Below are positions 1-7,593 of a stretch of DNA of 64,000 nucleotides, piece by piece; positions within the stretch are counted from its first letter, which is position 1; each line of letters starts with the position of its first letter. This stretch comes from Planctomycetota bacterium (lineage in GTDB: Bacteria; Planctomycetota; GCA-002687715; DRQF01): positions 13,466 through 77,465 of the forward strand of contig JACKGY010000012.1 of the NCBI GenBank assembly GCA_020639295.1, written 5' to 3'. Both the position numbers and the translations under genes were made by a program. The notes below the pieces were generated by a model. It did no database searches. It was not told where the DNA came from and was given only the letters and a program-made list of their open reading frames with translations.

Positions 1-255
1 CTGGTCTTCGGCCATCGGGGTCAGGCAGGCCACGCAGAGATCGGGGCCGCGGTACTGACCCGAACGCGACCGGGCGCGCGCGGATCGGTAACCGGTCCAG
101 ACCAGGATCAGGGGCAGGATCAGGAGCAGCCAGAGGCCCCATTCGGGCCAGAGGGCGAGCACGACCAGGGTCGCCGCCAGGACGAGGTTGAGCAGGAGGG
201 AGGCGCGCAGCCACCGCCGGATGTCCCGGATCTCGACCTCGAGTTCGCTCGCCAT
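1..255 (-). CDS. Partial small membrane protein with a CxxC motif
   Basis: Only the N-terminal 85 residues are visible; the gene runs off the left edge. The protein begins MASELEVEIRDI and has two closely spaced hydrophobic segments (about residues 17-37 and 41-55). A basic stretch follows, then C74-V-A-C77 close to the edge, which might start a metal-binding or zinc-ribbon motif. The start ATG at 255 lies 11 bases after the stop of the exoribonuclease gene, so the two are probably co-transcribed. I do not recognise a family, and the missing C-terminus prevents a functional call. Confidence 0.6.
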   Translation of the reverse strand, partial: MASELEVEIRDIRRWLRASLLLNLVLAATLVVLALWPEWGLWLLLILPLILVWTGYRSARARSRSGQYRGPDLCVACLTPMAEDQ

Positions 256-266
256 CGCTCCGACCC

Positions 267-2039
267 TCAGCCTCGCTTCTTCTCGTGCAGCTCGAAGAGG
301 ATCTTCAAGCGGCGGAAATCGACGTCCTTCACGGTCACCTCGACCGTGTCACCTTCCTTGAAGACCTTCGTGCCCGAGCGCGCGCGGATCGTGATGCTCG
401 GACCCTCGGTGCGCAGCACGCGGCCGATGGCTTTCGCCGGCAGGTAACCGGTGACGCAGAGACCGACGAGATCGAGGTCGAAGCCGTAGGGGCTCACCCG
501 TCCCACCTTGGCCTCGAAGACCTCGCCGATGCGCGGGTCCATGAACTGGCAAACCTTGAGGTCGGCGACCGCGATCTCGACCATCGCCGCGACCTCGGCC
601 TGCTGGCTGGCGTGCGAGGCGACGTCGCAGAGGTCGTGGATGCGCTCGGGATCCTTCAGATCCTTCTGCGCCGCGACGCCACGCTGGAGCACGTCGAAGA
701 GCATGCGATGGACCACCAGGTCCGGATAGCGACGGATCGGCGAGGTGAAGTGCAGGTAGTGCTCGCGGGCGAGGCCGAAGTGCTCGGCCTGGTCCTCGTG
801 GTCCTGCACCTCGTAGCTGGCGCGCTCGAGCAGACTCATGATGCGTGGGATCATCGACTCGGCGTTGGCGAGTCGCCGGGCGTAGCGGATCATCGCGCCG
901 ATGTCTCGACCGGTCAGCCGGTCCTTCTTGGGCACGCGGACGCCGTACTCCTCGAGCATCTCGGTGATCTGCTTGACCTCATCCTCGTCCTTCTCGGGAT
1001 GGATGCGGTAGATGGTCGGCAGGCCGTTGGCGCGGAAGAAGTCGCCGACCGCCTGGTTGGCGGCGAGCGCGGTCTCCTCGATCAGCGTCTGCGAGAAGTA
1101 GTTCGGCGCCATGTAGATGTCGACGACGTTGCCATCTTCGTCGAAACGGAATTTCCGCTCCTGGCTCTGGATGCGCAGCGATCCCTTGCGGTCGCGGATC
1201 TTCTGCTGCTGCACGGTCCAGGCCCGGAACATCTCCAGGTCCGGTCGCAGGTCGGCGAGGGCGCGGCTCTCGTCGTCGTCGACGCCGTCGAGCAGCTTCT
1301 GCACCGCGCGATAGGTGCAGCGGCGGAAGCTGCGGATGACGCTCTTGGTCAGGTAGTAGTTCTTCCGGCGGCCCTCGCGATCGAAGGTCATGAACACCGA
1401 GAAGGCCAGGCGCTCGCGGCCGGGGACCAGGGAGCAGAGCCCGTTGGAGAGCTTCTCCGGCAGCATCGGCACCACCTGGTCGGCGACGTAGACGCTGGTC
1501 GCGCGGGCGAGGGCTTCGGCGTTGAGCGCGGTGCCGGGCCGGACGTAGTGGCTGACGTCGGCGATGTGGACCGAGACCTCGAAGCCCTCGTCCACGGCGC
1601 GGATCGCGATGGCGTCGTCGTAGTCCTTGGCGTCGTCACCGTCGATGGTGAAGATCCGCGCCGTGCGCAGGTCCATGCGATGGGCGACGCCCTCGTAGTC
1701 GGCCGGCGGCGGATCGGCGGGCAGCGCCTCGGCCTCGGCCTCGACGTCGGCGGGGAAGATGGTGCGGATCCGGAAGGAGGCGAGCAGCTCCATCTCCTCG
1801 GACTCGACGTCGCGGTAGGCGCGCGGGCCGTGATCCATCGGCCCGAAGCCGTCCGGACGCGCGTCGATGATGGCGCGCGCGCCGCCGCGATAGTGGCCGG
1901 GATCGACCTCCTCCTCGTCGTCCTCGGCGGGCGCGAGCTCGGCCTTCCCCTCCACCACCGAGGAGGTCTCGTCCTCCTCGTCGTCGCCTCCGAAGCGGCC
2001 GAGCAGGTCCTTGAAGTTGCTGAAGTCCTTGCCGGCCAT
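267..2039 (-). CDS. rnr: RNase II/RNase R family 3'-5' exoribonuclease, short form
   Basis: A processive 3'-5' exoribonuclease that degrades RNA in the cytoplasm. The RNB catalytic domain spans about residues 120-460. It carries the metal-binding acidic cluster D133/D139/D141/D142 (TIDGDDAKDYDDAIAI) and the HFTSPIRRYPDL motif at about 430-441. A C-terminal S1 RNA-binding domain covers about 505-585. At 590 residues it is shorter than typical RNase R (about 750-810). The N-terminus is a highly acidic low-complexity stretch (residues 15-46) with no recognisable cold-shock domains. No good Shine-Dalgarno precedes the ATG, and an 8-bp inverted repeat lies 24 bases upstream. It follows transketolase in the same direction. 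The RNB assignment is firm; RNase R versus RNase II is less certain. Confidence 0.9.
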   Translation of the reverse strand: MAGKDFSNFKDLLGRFGGDDEEDETSSVVEGKAELAPAEDDEEEVDPGHYRGGARAIIDARPDGFGPMDHGPRAYRDVESEEMELLASFRIRTIFPADVEAEAEALPADPPPADYEGVAHRMDLRTARIFTIDGDDAKDYDDAIAIRAVDEGFEVSVHIADVSHYVRPGTALNAEALARATSVYVADQVVPMLPEKLSNGLCSLVPGRERLAFSVFMTFDREGRRKNYYLTKSVIRSFRRCTYRAVQKLLDGVDDDESRALADLRPDLEMFRAWTVQQQKIRDRKGSLRIQSQERKFRFDEDGNVVDIYMAPNYFSQTLIEETALAANQAVGDFFRANGLPTIYRIHPEKDEDEVKQITEMLEEYGVRVPKKDRLTGRDIGAMIRYARRLANAESMIPRIMSLLERASYEVQDHEDQAEHFGLAREHYLHFTSPIRRYPDLVVHRMLFDVLQRGVAAQKDLKDPERIHDLCDVASHASQQAEVAAMVEIAVADLKVCQFMDPRIGEVFEAKVGRVSPYGFDLDLVGLCVTGYLPAKAIGRVLRTEGPSITIRARSGTKVFKEGDTVEVTVKDVDFRRLKILFELHEKKRG

Positions 2040-2062
2040 GTCGGCAGACTACCCGGAGGACG

Positions 2063-2080
2063 CCGTCCTTTGAAGGACGG
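2063..2080. repeat. 8-bp inverted repeat upstream of rnr
   Basis: CCGTCCTT-TG-AAGGACGG lies in the 82-base gap between the transketolase stop and the rnr start. It could be a small transcript hairpin affecting rnr translation or mRNA processing. There is no T-tract, so a terminator is unlikely. Confidence 0.35.
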
Positions 2081-2121
2081 AGACCGCGGAAGCCGGCCGA
2101 TGGCGCCGGATTCGCGACCGA

Positions 2122-4137
2122 TCAGGCGCGGCCGAGCTGCTCGCGGGCGGCGGCCACCACCGCCGCGACCGTGAAGCCGAAGTGCTCGAACAGCACCTTG
2201 CCCGGCGCCGAGGCGCCGAAGTCGTCGTGGGCGACGATCGCCCCGCGCCGGCCGACGAAACGCTCCCAGCCGAACGAGGTCCCGGCCTCGACCGCCACGC
2301 GGGCGCGGCAATCCTCGGGCAGGACGCTCTCGCGGTAGACCGGATCCTGACGGAGGAAGGCCTCCTGGCAGGGCATGCTCACCACCCGGGCATCGACCCC
2401 GTCGGCGGCCAGTTCCTCGGCCGCCCGGACCGCGAGCTGCAGCTCGGTTCCGGTACCGATGAGGATGACGTCCGGGATCTCCTTCCGCGACGGGCAGAGG
2501 ACGTAGGCGCCGCGCGCCAGGCCGGCGGCCGCGCCCATCCGATCGCGATCGAAGGTCGGGTGGTCCTGACGGCTGAGCACGATGGCGGTGGGTCGGTCCT
2601 TGCTGGCGAGAGCGCAGCGCCAGGCCTCGACCACCTCGTTGGCGTCGCCCGGACGGACGACGTCGATGCCGGGCACGGCCCGGAGCGCCGCCAGGTGCTC
2701 GATCGGCTGATGGGTCGGTCCGTCCTCGCCGACGCCGATCGAGTCGTGCGTGAACACCCAGATCACCGGCAGCTTCATCAGCCCGGCCAGGCGATGGGCG
2801 GGGCGCATGTAGTCGGAGAAGACGAAGAAGGTGCCGGTGTAGGCCCGGAGCCCGGAGAGGGCCATGCCGTTGGCGATGGCGCCCATGGCGTGCTCACGAA
2901 CGCCGAAGTGGAGGTTGCGGCCGGCGGGGCGACCGGCCTCGAAGCTGCCGCCGCCGGCGATGCTGGTCTTGTTGGAGGGACCGAGGTCGGCGGAGCCGCC
3001 CATCATCCAGGGAATGCGGCCGGCGACGGCGTTGATCACCTTGCCCGAGGCGGCGCGCCCGGCCATGCCCTTCGGGCTCGGCTCGAAGACCGGCAGGTCG
3101 GCGTCCCAGCCCTCGGGCAGCTCGCCGGCGAGATGACGGTCGAGCAGCGCGGCCTCCTCGGGGAAGGCGGCGCGATAGGCGGCGAGGCGCTGGTCCCAGT
3201 CGGCCGCGAGGGCGGCGCCGCGCTCCCGGCAACGACCGCTGAAGGCGGCCTTGGCTTCCTCCGGCACCAGGAAACGGGCCTCGGGATCCCAGCCGTAGGC
3301 GGCCTTCGCCAGCTTGACCTCCTCCTCGCCGAGGGGCGCGCCGTGGGCGTCGGCCTGGTCCTGGAGGTTCGGGGCGCCGTAGGCGATGTGGGAGCGGACG
3401 ATGACCAGATGCGGCCGACCGCCGGTGGCACCGGAGGCGGCCAGGGCGGCGGCGAGGGCCTCGACGTCGTTGGCGTCCGGCACCCAGGAGACCTCCCAGC
3501 CCATCGCCTTCATCCGGGCGCCGACGTCCTCGCTGAAGGCCAGCGAGGTGTCGCCCTCGATGGTGATCCGGTTGTCGTCGTAGACCCAGACCAGGTTCGA
3601 CAGCCCGAGGTGACCGGCCAGGGAGGCGGCTTCCATGGCGACGCCCTCCATCATGTCGCCGTCGCCGCAGAGGGCGACCACGCGATGACGGAAGAGCTCG
3701 TGCCCGGGCCGGTTGAAGGCCGCCGCGAGGCGACGCTGGGCGATGGCCATGCCGACGCTGTTGCCGAGGCCGGCGCCGAGCGGACCGGTCGTGGTCTCGA
3801 CCCCGGGGCAGTGCCGGTACTCGGGATGCCCGGCGCAGGCCGAGCCCAGCTGGCGGAAGTTGCGGATCTGGTCGAGAGGCAGGTCGTAGCCGGAGAGGTG
3901 CAGGGTGCCGTAGAGCAGCATCGAGGCGTGGCCGAGCGACAGGACGAAGCGGTCGCGGTCGGGCAGCTCGGGGCGGGCGGGATCGTGGCGGAGGAAGCGC
4001 GACCAGATGGTGTAGATCACCGGCGCCAGCGCCATCGGCGTGCCCGGATGACCGGAGTTGGCCGCCTGGACCGCGTCCATGGCCAGGGTCCGGATGGTGT
4101 CGATGGTGGTCTTCTCGAGTGCCTTCGCGTCGCTCAT
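2122..4137 (-). CDS. tkt: Transketolase
   Basis: Thiamine diphosphate-dependent transketolase of the pentose phosphate pathway, 671 residues, the normal length. The TPP motif is G158-D-G...N189 (GDGDMMEG to YDDN). Active-site histidines occur in SGHPG (residue 30), LGHAS (70) and CAGHPE. The pyrimidine domain has FGVREHAMGAIANG and DSIGVGEDGPTHQPIEH. The C-terminal domain ends in the usual LFEHFGF region. I chose the ATG at 4137 because AGGGGG lies 6-7 bases upstream and the family begins near this point. The gene sits 60 bases after the sulfatase-like gene and 82 before rnr, probably in one transcript. Identification is secure. Confidence 0.96.
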   Translation of the reverse strand: MSDAKALEKTTIDTIRTLAMDAVQAANSGHPGTPMALAPVIYTIWSRFLRHDPARPELPDRDRFVLSLGHASMLLYGTLHLSGYDLPLDQIRNFRQLGSACAGHPEYRHCPGVETTTGPLGAGLGNSVGMAIAQRRLAAAFNRPGHELFRHRVVALCGDGDMMEGVAMEAASLAGHLGLSNLVWVYDDNRITIEGDTSLAFSEDVGARMKAMGWEVSWVPDANDVEALAAALAASGATGGRPHLVIVRSHIAYGAPNLQDQADAHGAPLGEEEVKLAKAAYGWDPEARFLVPEEAKAAFSGRCRERGAALAADWDQRLAAYRAAFPEEAALLDRHLAGELPEGWDADLPVFEPSPKGMAGRAASGKVINAVAGRIPWMMGGSADLGPSNKTSIAGGGSFEAGRPAGRNLHFGVREHAMGAIANGMALSGLRAYTGTFFVFSDYMRPAHRLAGLMKLPVIWVFTHDSIGVGEDGPTHQPIEHLAALRAVPGIDVVRPGDANEVVEAWRCALASKDRPTAIVLSRQDHPTFDRDRMGAAAGLARGAYVLCPSRKEIPDVILIGTGTELQLAVRAAEELAADGVDARVVSMPCQEAFLRQDPVYRESVLPEDCRARVAVEAGTSFGWERFVGRRGAIVAHDDFGASAPGKVLFEHFGFTVAAVVAAAREQLGRA

Positions 4138-4197
4138 GTTGCCCCCTGCTGTTCGGCGCCATGGTGGGCCGGGGAGGGGACGATTCCCCACCCGCGC

Positions 4198-7100
4198 TCA
4201 GCGCAGGGCTTCGATCAGGATCGGCGCCGCGATCTCCTGGTCGGCCCGGCCCAGCCGGACGCCAACCCGCGGCGCCCGCGCCAGGTCGTCCGGCAGGATG
4301 ACCGGCACGGCGAGGACGGCCTCCTCGCCGGGCAGGAGCGCGGTCAGGGGCAGCGGGATCACCGCCGGCTCGCCCTTCGGCCGGTCGAGGCGGTCGAGGG
4401 CCACGGCCGCGAGGTATTCGCAGGCGGGCCCCATGCCGCCGACCAGACCGGCGCCGCCGGTCCGGACCCGCACGCGGACGAGGACCAGCGAGCGGCCGAC
4501 CTCGCCGTCCTCGAGCGACTGACCGGCGACCGGCTCGAGATCGGCCAGGAGCGGCCGGTCCGCGGTCTCGGCGAGACCGATGAAGCGCAGGGCCAGCCCG
4601 CGGGCGAAGGGATCGGCGCCCGGGAGCCGGTCGAGCAGGGCCTTCAGGCGTTCGGCCTGGGCCGCGCGCTGGTCGCAGACGTCGTGGAGGAAGGCCACCT
4701 CCATGAGCAGGCCCCAGTCGAGCTGGCCCACCTCCGCCATCACCGCCAGGGCCTGGTCGTAGTAGCCCAGCGCCTCGGGCATCACCTCCGGGCTGACCCC
4801 GAGGTCCCGCGCCCGCTGGGCGAGGCGCTCGGCGCGACCGGCTGCCTCGAGCCAGCCCGCGAGTTCGGGGCGATCGGCCAGCCAGCCCCGGACCCGCTGG
4901 CGCAGCGCGCGATCGGCATGGCGGGCGAGGAGCCGGAAGACCGGCGCGGCCTGGGCGAAGCTGAAGTGCTCGGCGCCGGTGAAGGTCATCAGCCGCTGCT
5001 CGGGGTTCTGCAGGCCGAGGATCAGCCGGGTGTAGTAGCAGATGAGCGCGCGCGGGTCGCCCATGCGGCCGATCACCGCGAAGCCCAGGGTCTCGATGTC
5101 GCGGTCATTGTTCGGGTCGGAGAGGACCTGATGCACGGCCTCGGCGAGCGCCGCGTCGCCGCCGGCGTAACGAGCGAGGAGTCCGAGCAGGCGGGCGTCG
5201 CCGACGAACTCCGGGGCCATGAAGTCGAGTTCTTCCAGGTAGCCCTCGTTGCCGAGCAGGGCGAGGCCGATGGCGGCGTCGAGCTGGCGCCCGCGATCCT
5301 CGGAGGCCGCCCAGTCCTGCAGGCTGAGGACGGCGGGGGTGGTCGGGTAGGTGGCGGCGCGCAGGACCGCGAGCCGGCGCAGTCGGCCGTCCGGACTCTC
5401 GAGGAGCTGGTCGAGCGCCGCGGTCGCCAGGGGCTTGGGATCACGGAGCCGGGTCATCAGGGCCTCGAGATCGCGCGGTCCGGGCACCGGCTTGCGGGTG
5501 ATCGCGGCGATGAGCGCCTCGCCGCCACGGTCCGCCCCGATCGGGTCCTCGTCGAGGCCGAGGTGCCGGCGCATGGCGAGGAGCCGCGCGCGCATCCGGT
5601 CGAGAGCCTCGGCGTCCACCAGGGCGAGGTTGCGGGCCTCGCGCGGATCCTCGTCCAGGTCGTAGAGCTCGAAGAGGCCGGCGGCCCGATCGTGGATGAT
5701 CTTCAGGCGATCGACGACGAGGGCATCGAGATCGCCGTTGACGAAGCGCGGCTCGCGGAACTGCGAGAACGCGGTCAGCGGCGGCGCGGGAAGGTCGTCG
5801 AGGCCGAGAAGCGGCGCGGCGAAGGAGCGGCCCTGGTCGCGGTCGTCGTCGGCGATGCCGAGGACTTCGAGCAGCGTCGCGCGGAGGTCGATCAGGCCGA
5901 CCGGGCGGTCGATCGTCGCCGCCGCGATCTCCGGCAGGCGGATCGCGAGCGGCACGCGGATCTGCTCCTCGTAGAGGCTCGAGTGGTGCCCGCTGCCGCC
6001 ATGGTCGTCGAACTCCTCGCCGTGATCGGAGTGCAGGACGACGATGCTGCGCTCGAAGTCGAGCCGGGCGAGCAGGGTCTCGAGGCAGGAGTCGGCGTGG
6101 CTGATCTCGCCCCGATAGCGCGTCCGGGCCGGCGCGCCGGCGTCGACGCCGGGCCGCGGCCGGTAGGGCCGGTGCGGATCGAAGAGGTGCACCCAGAGGA
6201 AGAGGTTCTGTTGATCCCGGTCGGCCTCGCCCAGGCACTCGAGCGCGCGCGCCACCACCCTCTCGCTGGAACTGAAGGGCTCGCCGTCGTCGTTGCGGAA
6301 GCGCTCGAAGCCGCGGGTGAGCTGCAGCTCCTCGCGCTGGTAGAAGTCCGCGGGGAAGGCGGTCGCCGCCTCGCAGCGGAAGCCGTTCCCGGCCAGGATC
6401 TCGGCGAGGGAGGTCTCGGTCGCCTCGATCGACACCGGGGCGTCGCCGGGCGCCAGCTCCCAGAGCCGGCTCGCGGTCGGGTAGCGCCCGGTCATCATCG
6501 TGTTGAGCGCGAAGCGCGACGAGGGGAACTGGGTCCAGGCCCGCGGGAAGAAGCGGCTGGCGCCGATGAAGTCGTCCATGACCGGCGTCCGCTCGTCGGG
6601 ACCGCCGGTCGCGCCGAGGGCGTCGTAGCGCAGGGTGTCGATGGTGATCAGCACCAGATCGAAGCCGTCGCGGCCCGGTAGCGCGGCGTCGATCCGAGCG
6701 GCCGGCAGGGGCCGGCCCTGGTCGAGTTCGGCGAGGAAGTCGCGGTCGACCTTGATCCGGCCGTCGCTGGGCGGCGGCAGGAGCTCGCGCAGGACGCGGC
6801 CGACCACCCGGCTGCGCCCGAGGAGGACCTCGCGCAGGTAGACCGACTCGCCCGGGACGATGCCGGTCGCCACCAGGGCCACGCCGACGACGCCGAGGAT
6901 CAGCTGGGTCGCGCCGAAGCGCCGCCAGGGGAGCCGGCTGAACCGGCTGCCGGCGATGATGGTCGCCACCAGGGCGGCGAAGGCGAGCAGGTCGTGCAGC
7001 GCGGTCTGCTTGCGCGCCAGCGCCTCGTGGGCGTCGATCAGGAAGAGCAGCGGCGCGGCGACGGCCGCGGTCACCACCGCGCCGGTCGGGAAGCGACCGC

Positions 7101-7566
7101 GCTCGAGGAAGGCCCGGGCCAGCCGGCTCGCCAGGCGGAAGGCGAGGAAGCCGCCGCCGACCAGGATCAGGACCAGCGCCGCCGGTCGCCAGGCCTGCTG
7201 CGCGATCCAGGGTCCGGAGAACAGGTCGACGACCCGGGGCGCGCAGAAGAAGAAGGAGAGGACCACCGCCGGCAGGCCGGCCATGGCGTTGCGCTGCCTG
7301 GCCTGGCTCAGCCGGGCGAGGAGACGTCCGAGCAGGCCGACGCCGAGGGCCAGCCCCTGGGCCGCGGCGGCGATCGCCTGCAGGAGGAAGAGCACGAGCA
7401 GGATGCCGAGGAGCCGCTGACCCGACTCGGCCGGGTCGGCGGGATCGAAGACATGGAGGAGCTCGACCCCCGCGAGCAGGAGCGCGGTGGCCAGGCCGAC
7501 GCCGGCGATCATCCGCCCGATGCCGGGTCGCGGTTCGGGTCGCACTCTGCGGAGGACGCGCTGCAT
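4198..7566 (-). CDS. Large membrane sulfatase/alkaline-phosphatase-superfamily protein with helical repeats
   Basis: An 1122-residue protein. Residues 1-240 contain several hydrophobic helices. Residues 300 to about 690 are a sulfatase/alkaline-phosphatase-fold domain: metal Asp in LITIDTLRYD (D310) and the second metal motif HSDHGEEFDDHG followed by LYEEQIRVPL. The remaining ~430 residues look like HEAT/TPR-type helical repeats. The usual sulfatase nucleophile motif (C/S-x-P-x-R followed by LTG) is replaced by P348-S-S-R351 with a longer spacing to T359-G360 and no cysteine. A classical formylglycine sulfatase is therefore unlikely. A membrane phospho- or sulfo-hydrolase or transferase acting at the envelope is plausible; the substrate is unknown. 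It lies 27 bases after the polyferredoxin gene, and both have the same upstream 12-base element. Confidence 0.8.
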   Translation of the reverse strand: MQRVLRRVRPEPRPGIGRMIAGVGLATALLLAGVELLHVFDPADPAESGQRLLGILLVLFLLQAIAAAAQGLALGVGLLGRLLARLSQARQRNAMAGLPAVVLSFFFCAPRVVDLFSGPWIAQQAWRPAALVLILVGGGFLAFRLASRLARAFLERGRFPTGAVVTAAVAAPLLFLIDAHEALARKQTALHDLLAFAALVATIIAGSRFSRLPWRRFGATQLILGVVGVALVATGIVPGESVYLREVLLGRSRVVGRVLRELLPPPSDGRIKVDRDFLAELDQGRPLPAARIDAALPGRDGFDLVLITIDTLRYDALGATGGPDERTPVMDDFIGASRFFPRAWTQFPSSRFALNTMMTGRYPTASRLWELAPGDAPVSIEATETSLAEILAGNGFRCEAATAFPADFYQREELQLTRGFERFRNDDGEPFSSSERVVARALECLGEADRDQQNLFLWVHLFDPHRPYRPRPGVDAGAPARTRYRGEISHADSCLETLLARLDFERSIVVLHSDHGEEFDDHGGSGHHSSLYEEQIRVPLAIRLPEIAAATIDRPVGLIDLRATLLEVLGIADDDRDQGRSFAAPLLGLDDLPAPPLTAFSQFREPRFVNGDLDALVVDRLKIIHDRAAGLFELYDLDEDPREARNLALVDAEALDRMRARLLAMRRHLGLDEDPIGADRGGEALIAAITRKPVPGPRDLEALMTRLRDPKPLATAALDQLLESPDGRLRRLAVLRAATYPTTPAVLSLQDWAASEDRGRQLDAAIGLALLGNEGYLEELDFMAPEFVGDARLLGLLARYAGGDAALAEAVHQVLSDPNNDRDIETLGFAVIGRMGDPRALICYYTRLILGLQNPEQRLMTFTGAEHFSFAQAAPVFRLLARHADRALRQRVRGWLADRPELAGWLEAAGRAERLAQRARDLGVSPEVMPEALGYYDQALAVMAEVGQLDWGLLMEVAFLHDVCDQRAAQAERLKALLDRLPGADPFARGLALRFIGLAETADRPLLADLEPVAGQSLEDGEVGRSLVLVRVRVRTGGAGLVGGMGPACEYLAAVALDRLDRPKGEPAVIPLPLTALLPGEEAVLAVPVILPDDLARAPRVGVRLGRADQEIAAPILIEALR

Positions 7567-7573
7567 GGCGGGG

Positions 7574-7582
7574 AGTCTATCA
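7574..7582 (-). promoter_or_regulatory. Extended -10 candidate TGATAGACT for the sulfatase-like gene
   Basis: The minus strand reads TGATAGACT, then 7 bases, then the ATG at 7566. The TGn-TAnnnT layout fits an extended -10. The predicted transcription start falls at or one base before the ATG, so the mRNA would be leaderless; no Shine-Dalgarno is present. The same 12-base string TGATAGACTCCC precedes the next gene upstream. Confidence 0.45.
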
Positions 7583-7593
7583 GACGGTCGGGC

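Noticed and set aside
2182..6681. A 1499-codon open frame on the plus strand
   Set aside because: Antisense to transketolase and the sulfatase-like gene, whose motifs are unmistakable on the minus strand.
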